Positions 35,954 through 46,400 of a stretch of DNA of 64,000 nt are shown piece by piece (position 1 is the first letter of the stretch; each line of letters opens with the position of its first letter). The position numbers and the translations under genes are program-made. The stretch is from an uncultured Helicobacteraceae bacterium (GTDB taxonomy: Bacteria > Campylobacterota > Campylobacteria > Campylobacterales > Helicobacteraceae): contig CAKUOH010000001.1 of NCBI GenBank assembly GCA_934668765.1, forward strand, positions 131,961 to 195,960. The letters are read 5' to 3'. The notes beneath the pieces are model-generated. The model was not told the DNA's origin. It saw only the letters and a program-made list of their open reading frames with translations, and ran no database searches.

Positions 35954-37129
35954 TTGGACTTTTATAATAGCGAATTAAACGCACTAAAAAGAAGCAAAAT
36001 CTTGCGGAAACGCAAGGTTTATTGTGAATTTGGAGCGGAATCTTGCGCCAAAGGGTGCGAATCTAAAAAACCCCTTGCAGATTTCGCGTCAAATGACTAT
36101 TTGGGGCTGTCAAATCGCGCCGATTCACTACGCAAAGCATACAAACTTACCACAAATCCCAAACTATCCGCGCCACGCGCTTCAATGCTAGTAAATGGCT
36201 ACTCAAAACTTCATAGACGACTAGAGCGCAGACTTGCGAATCTAAATGGCTTTGAATCCTGCATTTTGGTAGGGAATGGATTTTTGGCAAATATCGCGCT
36301 CATTGAAAGCCTAGTGCGAAAGGGCGATAAGATTTTTATCGATGAAGAGTATCACGCAAGTGGGATTTTGGCAAGTCGATTAGTGCAGGGCGTGGAGTTT
36401 TTTAGGCATAATGATTGTGTGGATTTAAAGAAAAAGATATTGTCGTCATTGCAAGGTGAATCGCAAGATTTTCACGAATCCACCAAAAAAGCGCGAATCT
36501 TAATCGCCATTGAGGGCATTTACTCAATGAGTGGCGATATTGCGCCCAAAGGATTTGCGCAAATCGCACAAAAATATAACGCCATTCTTATTGTCGATGA
36601 AGCCCATAGTAGCGGGACTTTGGGGCAAAATCTACTTGGCTATTTTGACTATCATCACATAAAAATTGCGCCAAATTTCATCAAATTAGGCACTTTTAGC
36701 AAGGCACTTGGGAGCTATGGCGCATATATTTGTTGCTCTAATCACATTCATAGCTACCTACAAACCCGCGCAAAGCCTATCATCTACTCTACGGCGTTAA
36801 GCGCGTTTGATTCGGCTTTGGCACTTACGAATCTAAACTTTATCCACCAAAATCGCGCACGATTCGCACGAAAAATAGCAAAAATCAAAAAAATTATCCA
36901 AAAAAATCTCAAAATTAAACTAGATTCACAAATATTTTCTATACAATTTCAAAGCCAAAACGGAATGCTAAAAACATTTCGCTTCCTTAAAAAGCACGAG
37001 ATTTTGGTGGGTGCGATTCGCAAACCAAGCGTTAAAATCCCGCAATTAAGGATAATTTTATCAACCAAACACAAGAAAAAGGACATAATTAGACTATGCA
37101 AACTATTAAAGAAGCAATGGAGCAAATAA
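35954..37129 (+). CDS. bioF: 8-amino-7-oxononanoate synthase-like enzyme
   Basis: A 391-residue PLP enzyme of the alpha-oxoamine synthase group, joining pimeloyl thioester and alanine for biotin. Seen: F-A-S-N-D-Y-L-G-L-S (about 45-54), D-E-A-H-S-S-G-T-L-G, and the lysine in T-F-S-K-A-L-G-S-Y-G. Start is TTG at 35954, two bases after the tlpD stop. Residues near 163-178 (SLQGESQDFHESTKK) are encoded by a sequence resembling a worn family B repeat. It could be another oxoamine synthase (KBL-like), but the H. pylori gene order supports bioF. Confidence 0.85.
   Translation: MDFYNSELNALKRSKILRKRKVYCEFGAESCAKGCESKKPLADFASNDYLGLSNRADSLRKAYKLTTNPKLSAPRASMLVNGYSKLHRRLERRLANLNGFESCILVGNGFLANIALIESLVRKGDKIFIDEEYHASGILASRLVQGVEFFRHNDCVDLKKKILSSLQGESQDFHESTKKARILIAIEGIYSMSGDIAPKGFAQIAQKYNAILIVDEAHSSGTLGQNLLGYFDYHHIKIAPNFIKLGTFSKALGSYGAYICCSNHIHSYLQTRAKPIIYSTALSAFDSALALTNLNFIHQNRARFARKIAKIKKIIQKNLKIKLDSQIFSIQFQSQNGMLKTFRFLKKHEILVGAIRKPSVKIPQLRIILSTKHKKKDIIRLCKLLKKQWSK
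36442..36482 (+). repeat. Possible degenerate family B repeat in bioF
   Basis: GTCGTCATTGCAAGGTGAAT then CGCAAGATTTTCACGAATCC keeps both end motifs loosely; the inner stem is poor. In-frame S-L-Q-G-E-S reading. Confidence 0.4.
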
Positions 37130-39204
37130 ACAAAATTCCCAAAAAACTACCAAAGCCTATAAATAGCAAGAAGCGCATTTTTTTTGCACTGCTAATATTT
37201 TTTGCCGTGATTTTTGGGCTAATTACAATCATTGCCATTTATGATACACAAAGCAAGGTGCTACAAGTCGCGCATTACGCGCCTAATAAAGCATTAAAGA
37301 TTTTAGATAGAAAAGATAGACTTATTGCAAATGCCTTTGATGGCGAGTTTCGCCACTATGCAGAGTTTGATGAGATTCCCCCTAAAATCATTGAGACACT
37401 TTTGGCAGTGGAAGATACGATGTTTTTTGAGCATAGTGGGATAAATTTGGACGCCATTATGCGCGCAATGCTTAAAAATATCAAAAGCGGTGGGCTAAAT
37501 GAAGGCGGTAGCACCATCACGCAACAGCTAGTAAAAAATGTCGCGCTTTCAATGGAACGCACCTTTGATAGAAAGCTAAAAGAGGCTATTATCACCATTC
37601 AAGTGGAGACGCTTTTAAGCAAAGAGGAAATTTTAGAAAAATACCTAAATTGCATATTTTTTGGCAATGGATTTTACGGCATAAAAACAGCGGCGCACGG
37701 ATATTTTGATAAGGAATTAGAAAATCTTACCCTTAAAGAAATCGCAATGCTTATGGCACTCCCCAAAGCCCCGTCTTTCTACAATCCTGCCACAAATCTA
37801 AAGGCGTCCCTAACTCGCGCAAATGCGATTTTGGAGCGACTGCATTCGCTTGGGTGGATTGATAATGCCGAGTATGCGGAAGCAATGGATGAGATTCCTA
37901 AAGTCTATAATAAGACGCTAACCGAAAATCTTGCGCCCTATGTGGTAGATGAGGTTTTGCGACAGCTTGCGCATATCAAGGATTTAAAAACGGGTGGCTA
38001 TGTAGTAAAAACAAATATTGATTTAGACTATCAGCAAATCGCCCAAACTGCACTAAAAAACGGCTATGATAATATTTTGGTGCGATTAGAATCAAGAAAA
38101 CCCAAAAAATCAAACGAATCCGAAGCAGATTTAAGCGAATCCACCGAAGATTCGGCACAAAATGACACGCTAAATGGCGCGATTGTCGTTACGCAAAATC
38201 GCACGGGCAATATTTTAGCGTTAGTAGGCGGTGTGGATTATGCCAAAAGTCATTTTAATCGCGCCACTCAGGCAAAGCGACAATTTGGTAGCACGGTAAA
38301 GCCCTTTATCTATCAAATCGCACTTGATATGGGCTACTCACAAGCCACGCAGATTTCGGATGTCGCTAGAAGTTTCAAGCAAAATGAGGCAGATTTACGC
38401 AAAAATCAAAACTTTACCGAGCAGTTGCAAGAAGAGGCGTGGCAGCCCAAAAACTATTCGCGCTCTTATAGTGGAATCGTTACGCTAAAAGAGGCGTTGC
38501 GTCGCTCTTTAAATCTAGCCACAATAAATCTTGTAGATATGATAGGTTTTAGCAATATTTACAATAAAATGACGAGTTATGGCTTTGAAAATCTCCCGCA
38601 GGATATGAGTATCGTGCTAGGAAGCTTTGTGCTATCGCCTTTGGAGGCGGCGAAATATTATTCGGCGTTTGCGAATTATGGCACAATCATCGAGCCAAAG
38701 CTTATTCGTGGTGTGGTAAATTATGATGGCGAGGAAATTGAGTTTGCGAATCCTGCGAACAAAAACGGCTCTGCGAAAAATATCACTTCAAAAGAGCAAG
38801 CATATTTAAGCGTGGATATTCTAAAAAATGTCGTAAATCACGGCACAGGCTATCGCGCTAGGGTTGCAGGCATTGAAATCGCAGGGAAAACAGGGACTTC
38901 AAATGACAGCGTAGATGCGTGGTTTAGCGGATTTTCGCCAAGTTTGCAGGTAGTGGTATGGTATGGCAGGGATAATAATGTCGCCATCGGCAGTAACGAA
39001 ACAGGTGGCGTCATTAGCGCACCTGTGGCAAGTGAATTTTTCCGCAATATTTTGCGCGTGGAGCCGGGCTTAAAGCGCGTTTTTGATATGCCCCCAAATG
39101 TCCATAAACGCACTATTGATGGCGTGGAGTATTTTTACACAAACACTTCCAAACTCCCAAACCAAAGCAATGTGATGGATTATGAAAGCGAAACGATATT
39201 CTAA
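37096..39204 (+). CDS. Class A penicillin-binding protein 1A
   Basis: A 702-residue bifunctional peptidoglycan synthase. One N-terminal membrane helix (about 27-49), a glycosyltransferase domain with E-D-T-M-F-F-E-H-S-G and E-G-G-S-T-I-T-Q-Q-L-V-K-N (about 110-155), then a transpeptidase domain with S-T-V-K (in QFGSTVKPF), S-L-N and K-T-G-T motifs. A Ser/Glu-rich stretch (about 332-357) coded by GAATCC-type words sits between the domains. The start overlaps bioF by 34 bases; an ATG at 37117 is an alternative. Matches the H. pylori HP0597 position. Confidence 0.93.
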   Translation: MQTIKEAMEQINKIPKKLPKPINSKKRIFFALLIFFAVIFGLITIIAIYDTQSKVLQVAHYAPNKALKILDRKDRLIANAFDGEFRHYAEFDEIPPKIIETLLAVEDTMFFEHSGINLDAIMRAMLKNIKSGGLNEGGSTITQQLVKNVALSMERTFDRKLKEAIITIQVETLLSKEEILEKYLNCIFFGNGFYGIKTAAHGYFDKELENLTLKEIAMLMALPKAPSFYNPATNLKASLTRANAILERLHSLGWIDNAEYAEAMDEIPKVYNKTLTENLAPYVVDEVLRQLAHIKDLKTGGYVVKTNIDLDYQQIAQTALKNGYDNILVRLESRKPKKSNESEADLSESTEDSAQNDTLNGAIVVTQNRTGNILALVGGVDYAKSHFNRATQAKRQFGSTVKPFIYQIALDMGYSQATQISDVARSFKQNEADLRKNQNFTEQLQEEAWQPKNYSRSYSGIVTLKEALRRSLNLATINLVDMIGFSNIYNKMTSYGFENLPQDMSIVLGSFVLSPLEAAKYYSAFANYGTIIEPKLIRGVVNYDGEEIEFANPANKNGSAKNITSKEQAYLSVDILKNVVNHGTGYRARVAGIEIAGKTGTSNDSVDAWFSGFSPSLQVVVWYGRDNNVAIGSNETGGVISAPVASEFFRNILRVEPGLKRVFDMPPNVHKRTIDGVEYFYTNTSKLPNQSNVMDYESETIF

Positions 39205-39250
39205 AAATCGCGTTTGTCTCGTGCGCGTATTTGTTAAAGAAACTTCGTTT

Positions 39251-39285
39251 TGCAAGATTCGGCGTTAGTCGAATCGTGGCAATCC
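39251..39285 (+). repeat. Family B repeat with adjoining family F word
   Basis: GATTCG/CGAATC arms and right end CGTGGCAATCC; preceded by GAAACTTCGTTTTG, a word also found at 49525-49560 and 56340. Confidence 0.6.
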
Positions 39286-39350
39286 AAACCCTGCAAATCG
39301 CATAAATTTTTGCGAATCTGACTCGTAGATTCACGACATTTGCGCATTTT

Positions 39351-40112
39351 TTAGCTAACCGCGCTATATGACTGCCTTAATTCTTGTGTTTTTACCCACG
39401 CGATAATCCACAGCACAGCTCCCACTAGCAAGATAATACCGCCGATAAAAATTGCCAAAGTTATCGTGCCAACAAGAGCGCACCAAAAATAATACATAAA
39501 AAACGGCTCATTTGTGATATATGCGACTTCTTTGTAGTAGAGATATGAAAAATACCACGATGATAGCATTATCAGGAATCCAAGTGCCATACTAAAAATC
39601 GCCATTACGCCAAGTCCACCAAATAGGCTATATCCTTTAGTTATCATAGCTAACGACAAAGACGCCCCCGTGCCTAAAGTTGCCACAGCGATAATGACTA
39701 CGCCAAGCAAATACACCGCCATTGACAAAATCCAATTTTTAAGCAACGAAGTGCTTTGCGAAGCCTTATGCAATCCCAAAACCACTAGCACATACAGCAC
39801 CAACGCTGCCAAGCCAAATATAAAGCCAAGTATAGGGATAATCATAAGCACCACGCAACCCATCATTATAAATGCCTTTAACTTTATGCTTTGCAAATCT
39901 GTGGTTAAAAGATTTTGCGTGGCGTCATTGACGCTAAACGCGCTTTTGGTGATGTATATATGAATCGCCTTGCCGTCCTTTACTTCAAAATCCACTTCGC
40001 AACCTTCTAACTTATGTCCGTCTTTGGCGTTTTTGATTGCGCCTTCATCGTAATAATATCTTGCGCCATCTGCCCCGCTAATTGCACCTGTGCCTAAAAT
40101 CTTGCCTTTCAT
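39351..40112 (-). CDS. Membrane protein with OB-fold-like cytosolic N-terminus
   Basis: A 253-residue protein. The first 60 residues (MKGKILGTGAISGADGARYY...GCEVDFEVKDGKAIHIYI) look like a small cold-shock/OB-type barrel seen at the front of bacterial membrane proteins. Five or six membrane helices follow (about 78-250). The start at 40112 has AAGGAAT upstream; a longer frame through the poly-C tract is not a likely start. Its promoter contains nine C upstream of a -10 box, so expression may vary. Function unknown. Confidence 0.75.
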   Translation of the reverse strand: MKGKILGTGAISGADGARYYYDEGAIKNAKDGHKLEGCEVDFEVKDGKAIHIYITKSAFSVNDATQNLLTTDLQSIKLKAFIMMGCVVLMIIPILGFIFGLAALVLYVLVVLGLHKASQSTSLLKNWILSMAVYLLGVVIIAVATLGTGASLSLAMITKGYSLFGGLGVMAIFSMALGFLIMLSSWYFSYLYYKEVAYITNEPFFMYYFWCALVGTITLAIFIGGIILLVGAVLWIIAWVKTQELRQSYSAVS

Positions 40113-40146
40113 TGTTAATTCCTTATTTTGTAAAATTGAAGTGCGT

Positions 40147-40168
40147 ATTTTATCGTAATGGGGGGGGG
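40147..40168 (-). promoter_or_regulatory. Poly-C/G promoter of the 39351-40112 gene
   Basis: On the minus strand nine C (40168-40160) are followed by ATTACGA and the -10 box TAAAAT (40152-40147), 35 bases before the ATG. Tract changes would alter the promoter spacer. Confidence 0.55.
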
Positions 40169-40274
40169 CACTTGTCAAGGGGATTTTTTAAAAAAATTGA
40201 GATTTACTGAAAAAAGTTTAAGTTTTTTGGAGCGAATCTAAAAAATATTACAAAAACTTAAAGTAAATTTAAGA

Positions 40275-40280
40275 TAAAAT
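40275..40280 (+). promoter_or_regulatory. -10 box of the symporter gene
   Basis: TAAAAT 38 bases before the ATG at 40318, in an AT-rich gap shared with the divergent gene. Confidence 0.4.
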
Positions 40281-40317
40281 CTTGCGTTTTTACATAATAG
40301 AATCGCAAAGGACACAA

Positions 40318-41652
40318 ATGAATAACTTCACCAAAATCGGCTTTATTCTCGCCACTTTGGGTAGCTCGATTGGACTTGGGCATATTTGGCGATTTCCTTA
40401 TATGGCTGGTGAATCTGGCGGTGGCGCATTTGTCGTGCTGTATGTGATTCTAACCATTGCCATTGGGATTCCTATCCTTGTAGCAAAGATGATTATCGGC
40501 AACAAAACGCAAAAAAATGCAGTCGCCGCGTTTAAAGAGCTAGATAAAACCGCAAGGCAGCATTGGCACAAGGCGGGGCTGATGATTGTGGGCGGTCCTA
40601 TAATCCTAACTTATTACGCCGTGATTTTGGGCTGGATATTTTACTATCTTTTTATCGGTAGCTTCGCACTGCCCCAAAGCGCGGACGAATCAAAGGCACT
40701 CTATGATAATCTCGTTAGCCAAAATTTTATCGCCTGTGTGGTTAGCTTTGCGTTTTGCTTGTTTTTCACGGCATTTATCGTCTCAAAAGGCGTGAAAAAT
40801 GGACTTGAAAAATACAATCTAATCCTTATGCCGATTTTATTTATCATCTTTGTGGGGCTGTTTTTTTATGCGATGAGTATGGATTCATTTGGTAGGGCGG
40901 CTCAGTTTCTTTTCAAATTTGAGATTAGCAAAATCACGCCAAGTGTGGTGATTATCGCGCTTTCACAAGTCTTTTTCTCGCTATCTTTGGGCGTAGGGAC
41001 AATCATTACTTATAGCTCGTCCGCCAAAAAGGGCGAAAATCTGCTTTCAAGTGCGGCGTGGATTGCGCTTTCTGGCATTGTGATTTCTATCATCGCGGGG
41101 CTTGTGATTTTTACTTTCCTTTTTGAGCACGGGCAGGAAGCGAGTGCGGGCGCAGGAATGCTCTTTATTAGCCTACCTATCGTATTTGGCGATATGAGCT
41201 ATGGGTGGGTGATTTCGTTTTTGTTCTTTTTAGCAGTGCTTTTTGCGGGTATCACTTCGACAATCAGCATTTTAGAGCCACCTGTGGCGTATTTTGCAAA
41301 CACATATCGCGTAAGCCGCGCCAAAATCGCCTACGCAATCACTCTGCTTATATTTGCGGTGGGAATCCTTGTGATTTTGAGCTTTAGCGCGAAATATGGC
41401 AAATACCTTACATTTTTTGATAGGACGCTTTTTGAGTGGATGGATTTTGTCTGCGCTGCGATTATTATGCCACTAGGTGCGCTCTCTGCACTGATTTTCA
41501 TCACATATTTTGTCAAAAAGCAAGTCGTGTATAAATTTGCGCGGAGCTTTATGAATCGAAGACTATTTAATGCGTGGTATGGAATCGTGAAATTTGTCGC
41601 CCCTGTGGTGATAATCGCGGTTTTGGTGTGGAAATTTGTGGATATGTTTTAA
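40318..41652 (+). CDS. Sodium-dependent symporter of the neurotransmitter (SNF/LeuT) family
   Basis: A 444-residue inner-membrane transporter with about eleven helices. The diagnostic first helix reads S-S-I-G-L-G-H-I-W-R-F-P-Y with the unwound GLGHIWRFP region, and S-G-G-G-A-F follows. Sodium-coupled uptake of amino acids is the usual role; H. pylori has similar genes (HP0497/HP0498 as recalled). The ATG at 40318 is preceded by AAAGGACAC; the upstream in-frame codons are not needed. Single gene. Confidence 0.9.
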   Translation: MNNFTKIGFILATLGSSIGLGHIWRFPYMAGESGGGAFVVLYVILTIAIGIPILVAKMIIGNKTQKNAVAAFKELDKTARQHWHKAGLMIVGGPIILTYYAVILGWIFYYLFIGSFALPQSADESKALYDNLVSQNFIACVVSFAFCLFFTAFIVSKGVKNGLEKYNLILMPILFIIFVGLFFYAMSMDSFGRAAQFLFKFEISKITPSVVIIALSQVFFSLSLGVGTIITYSSSAKKGENLLSSAAWIALSGIVISIIAGLVIFTFLFEHGQEASAGAGMLFISLPIVFGDMSYGWVISFLFFLAVLFAGITSTISILEPPVAYFANTYRVSRAKIAYAITLLIFAVGILVILSFSAKYGKYLTFFDRTLFEWMDFVCAAIIMPLGALSALIFITYFVKKQVVYKFARSFMNRRLFNAWYGIVKFVAPVVIIAVLVWKFVDMF

Positions 41653-41978
41653 GTATATGCGCGTTTGTCTCTTGAATCTAAAAAAATTCGTCATTGCGAG
41701 GAAATCCGCAGGACTGACGAAGCAATCCACTAATGCGACTTATGAATCGAATGTGAATCGCTTATTTTAGGCGAATCTGCGGTTAGATTCTAAAATATAA
41801 TTTATCGATACATTTTTGAATTATTGATTTTATTTGCCTTTTAGATTCGTGCCCTTTGGATTGCTTCGCCTTGCTAACGCAAAATCTCGCAATGACAAAA
41901 CATTTACACTTTGATTTGTGCAACGGATTGAGCGAGAATTTTTCAAACTCCCGCGAAAGCGTCAAAAATCCACACGCG
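41653..41978. repeat. Gap holding two opposed family B repeats
   Basis: A unit at 41690-41729 (TCATTGCGAGGAAATCCGCA ... GAAGCAATCCAC) and a reversed unit at 41858-41896 (GGATTGCTTCGCCTTGCTAA ... ATCTCGCAATGAC). The two facing copies could pair over a long distance. No gene is seen in these 326 bases. Confidence 0.7.
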
Positions 41979-43211
41979 CTAAATCGAATACGCCTCTTCG
42001 CCGTGCAGACTTTTATCAAGTCCCTTATATTCGACTTCCTCTTCTACGCGCAAACTTGTAAATAGCGATATGATTTTAAAAATCACAAAGCTGACAATGG
42101 CTGAAAGCACAGCACACACGATAATCGCAAATATTTGCTCCAAAAGCAAATGAAACGAACCACTGATAAATAGCCCCTCGCCTAGCGCACCTTCCGCGCT
42201 TACGGCTGGATTCACAGCTTTGGATGCAAAAAGTCCCACGCAGATTCCGCCCCAAACGCCACCGATTCCGTGCAAACCAAAGGCATCTAGCGAATCGTCC
42301 CATTTGAATTTATATTTGATAATGCTTATGCCATAGTAGCATAAAAGTGCCGATACTGCGCCAATGATTAGGCTTGACCATACGCCCACATAGCCACAGC
42401 CCGGCGTTATGCCAACTAGCCCTGCGACAAGTCCGCTTAATCCGCCTAGCACCGTGGGCTTTTTGTCTTTTATCCACTCAATCAGCACCCACGCCAAAAA
42501 TCCACTTGCAGCCGATAGTATCGTAACCACAAAGGCATTTACCGCGATTTCATCGACTGCTCCAGCACTCCCAGCGTTAAATCCAAGCCAACCGATAAAT
42601 AGCAAAATCGCTCCCAAAAACGCATAGGGGATTGAGTGCGCATTCACACTCTCCGTGCCTTTATCTTTGCGTGGACCTACGAGTATCGCGCCAACCAGCC
42701 CAGCCACACCCGCGCTAATATGCACCACGCCACCACCAGCGAAGTCAAAGCTCCCACGGGAGAGCAAAAAGCCCTTTTCACTCCAAATCATATGAGCCAA
42801 AATATCATACACAAAAGTGCTCCAAAAGATTAGGAAAACAACTAGCACACCGAGCTTGATTCGCCCAACTAACGAGCCTGTGATAATGGCTGCTGCGATA
42901 ATTGCAAACATCATTTGAAAAATCGCAAAAATGATATTTGGGACACCAGAGCCGTTAAATCCGCTCATATTATTAAAAGCCAAATTATCAAATCCGCCGA
43001 TAATTCCGCCCATATCGCCACCAAATGTCAGCGAAAATCCCAAAATCACCCACTGAAGCGTGATTACACCAAAGACGATAAAACAATTCATAATCGTATT
43101 TAGCGTATTTTTGTGGCGCACCATACCCGCGTAAAACATCGCAAGTGATGGCGTCATAAGCAAAACCAAAACCGAGCACAAGATAATAAAAAAAGTATTT
43201 ACGCTATCCAT
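41979..43211 (-). CDS. amtB: Ammonium transporter AmtB
   Basis: A 410-residue inner-membrane channel for ammonium with about eleven helices. Seen: PSLAMFYAGMVRHKN near the start, D-F-A-G-G-G-V-V-H-I-S-A-G (first pore His), and F-G-L-H-G-I-G-G-V-W-G (second pore His). The usual partner glnK is absent: the neighbours are a symporter gene and dnaE, and both flanks are covered. No cleavable signal is obvious. Regulation may be through a PII elsewhere or absent. Confidence 0.94.
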   Translation of the reverse strand: MDSVNTFFIILCSVLVLLMTPSLAMFYAGMVRHKNTLNTIMNCFIVFGVITLQWVILGFSLTFGGDMGGIIGGFDNLAFNNMSGFNGSGVPNIIFAIFQMMFAIIAAAIITGSLVGRIKLGVLVVFLIFWSTFVYDILAHMIWSEKGFLLSRGSFDFAGGGVVHISAGVAGLVGAILVGPRKDKGTESVNAHSIPYAFLGAILLFIGWLGFNAGSAGAVDEIAVNAFVVTILSAASGFLAWVLIEWIKDKKPTVLGGLSGLVAGLVGITPGCGYVGVWSSLIIGAVSALLCYYGISIIKYKFKWDDSLDAFGLHGIGGVWGGICVGLFASKAVNPAVSAEGALGEGLFISGSFHLLLEQIFAIIVCAVLSAIVSFVIFKIISLFTSLRVEEEVEYKGLDKSLHGEEAYSI

Positions 43212-43486
43212 TTTTCGTCCTTTATTTGAAGTAATTTTGCATTTTTTAAGGGAAATTGCATTTGTTGTATTTTGGAAAAAATCTTGTAATTTAGCTTAAA
43301 AATTGCAAAACGAATTGTAATTTAATATTTCTTAAAATTTTATTAAAGATTTTACATATTGTAATGAAATTATAAAAACTTCTACCCATTTCAAAAAAAT
43401 TTAATAAGTGTTTAGTTAGAATCCACGCGCTAATCATAATCAAAAAGCATTATTTTTCGCACAATTTTACACAAGGGACACACAAA

Positions 43487-46400
43487 ATGAGCAATTTTTC
43501 AGGCAATTTCACACACTTGCACTTGCATACCGAATATTCTTTGCTAGATGGCGCAAATCAAGTCAAAAAACTAGCAAAAGCCATTAAAGCCTTTGGTATG
43601 ACTTCTGTCGCTATTACCGACCACGGCGTCCTGCACGGCGCGATTGATTTTTACATTACAATGCTTCGTGAGGGCATAAAGCCCATAATTGGCATTGAGA
43701 CTTATATCCACAACGGCGAATCGCTAAATACCAAAGACCCACAATCTCCCGCCTTTCATCTCTGCCTTTTTGCTAAAAATGAAGTGGGCTATAAAAATCT
43801 AATGTATTTAAGCTCTATGGCTTGTTTAGAGGGATTTTATCGCAAACCACGAATCAATAAGGCGATTTTAAAAGAGCGAAGCGAAGGGCTTATTTGCTCA
43901 TCGGCGTGTTTGCAAGGCGAAGTGAATTACCACCTAAATACCATCGGGCGCAAAAATACGAGCGCGAAAGGCTATGAGCACGCCAAGCAAGTCGCATTAG
44001 AATACAAAGATATTTTTGGCGATGATTTTTACATAGAGATTATGCGGCACGGCATAGCAGAGCAGAGATTTATCGATGAGCAAGCAATAAAGTTATCGCG
44101 CGAATGTGGAATCAAACTCATTGCCACAAATGACGCGCATTACACACAAAAACAGCACGCCTTTAGCCAAGAAATCCTAATGTGTGTCTCCACAGGCAAA
44201 AAGCTCCAAGATTCAAACCGCTTAAAGCACTCTGTCAATGAATTTTATGTCAAATCCCAAGATGAAATGAGAAGAATCTTTGCAGATATGCCCGAAGTGC
44301 TGGAAAATACGCAAGAAATCGCAGATAAATGTAATCTCATCATTGATTTAAAAAGCATTGAGATTAAAAACGACAAGGGCGAAATTATCATTCCTTATTC
44401 CGCGCCCACGCCACCTAGCTTTAAATTTACGAGCGAATACGCCAAAAATGAAGGGCTAGATTTTAGCGATGATGAGCCATATTTTCGCCATAAATGTTTG
44501 CAAGGGCTACAATCGCGCCTAAAATCTATCGATGAATCCAAACACGACATTTACAAAAAACGGCTAGATTACGAAATGCAAGTCATCGCAAATATGAAAT
44601 TTTGCGGGTATATGCTTATCGTGTGGGATTTTGTGAGAGAGGCAAAGGCGCGAAAGATTCCCGTTGGACCCGGGCGAGGCAGTGCGGCGGGGAGCTTGGT
44701 GGCATTTTGCTTAGAAATAACTGATATTGACCCATTGAAACACGATTTGCTTTTTGAGCGATTTTTAAATCCTGAGCGCGTAAGTATGCCTGATATTGAT
44801 ATGGACTTTTGCCAAAGTAGGCGGGGCGAAATCATCGAGTATGTCGAGCAAAAGTATGGCAAACGCAATGTCGCACATGTCGTTACATTTAACTCAATGT
44901 CAGCAAAGTCTGTGATTCGCGATGTGGCGCGGGTTTTTGATGTGGAGTATAAAAAGGCAGACGAATTTGCCAAGCTAATACCTGATGTGTTAAAGATTCA
45001 TCTAAATGAAGCCTTTGAGCAAGAGCCTAAAATCGCTGAGACAATCAAAAACGATAAGATTTTAAAAGATGTGTGGGATATGAGCTTATTACTAGAATCT
45101 CAAAAGCGCAATACAAGCACCCACGCAGCTGCAATAGTGATTGATAGCGAAAATGAGCTTTGGGATAAAATCCCACTTTGTTTAATCAATAACGAAGTTG
45201 TTACGCAGTATTCGATGGATTTTTTGGAAAAAGTCAATCTTATAAAATTCGACTTTTTGGGGCTAAAAACGCTAACTGTGATTCAAAACGCATTAGAGAT
45301 TATCCCGCAAAAGATTGATTTTAACAATGTCGATTTGAATGACAAAAATATCTACAAAGAGATTCAAAGCGGTAGCACACTTGGCGTATTCCAAATTGAA
45401 TCAGGTATGTTTCAAGGGCTTTCACGCCGTCTAAAACCTAGCAACTTTGAGGACATTGTAGCGATTATCGCGCTAGGGCGTCCCGGTCCTATGATGAGCG
45501 GAATGGTAGATGATTTTATCAATCGCAAACACGGACTAGAAAAAATTACCTACATTTTTGATGAATTGCAGCCCATTTTGGAGGCGACTTATGGGACGAT
45601 TGTATATCAAGAGCAAGTTATGCAAATCGTGCAAGTTATAGGCGGATTTTCTCTTGGAGAAGCGGATTTGATTCGCCGTGCGATGGGAAAAAAAGATGCC
45701 AAAATTATGGAGGACAATAAAAATAAATTTTTAAATGGCGCACAAAGTCGCGGATTTTCACGCGAAAAATGCGCAAATCTTTGGGAGCAAATCCTAAAAT
45801 TTGCCGAGTATGGATTCAACAAATCACACTCCGCAGCTTATGCGTTTGTTACCTTTCAAACAGCGTATTTGAAAACTTACTATCAGCACGAATTTATGGC
45901 AGCACTTTTAACTAGTGAAAAAAACAAACCAGATAATATAAACAAATATATTGATGAATGTCGCAATATGGGCATTGAAGTTTTGCCACCGCATATCAAT
46001 CATTCTATGCGTGATTTTAGCGTGGTAGAGATTGATGGAGTAAAAAAAATCGTATATGGATTTAGCGCAATTAAGGGCATTGGAGAAAAGCCCATCGAAA
46101 ATATTTTGGATGCAAGGGTAAAAAATGGCGGGAAGTTTGCGAATTTAGAAGAATTTTTAAGCAAAATGGATAGCAAAGTCATAAATAAACGCGTATTAGA
46201 ATCTCTTGCCAAATCAGGCTCTTTGGGCAATATGGGATACAACACGCGCACGATTATCGAAAATTTGGATTTACTTGCCGATAAAGTGCGCGAAAATTCA
46301 AGCTATGATACTTCAAATGCACTTTTTACGCAAGAAACGCCACCCATTTCGCTTGACATAAAGCCACTAAATGAATTTAGCAAGGCAGAGCTTTTGGACT

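Noticed and set aside
40113..40178. Longer start for the membrane protein through the poly-C tract
   Set aside because: The upstream ATG lacks a ribosome binding site, whereas the ATG at 40112 has one; the tract is better explained as promoter spacer.
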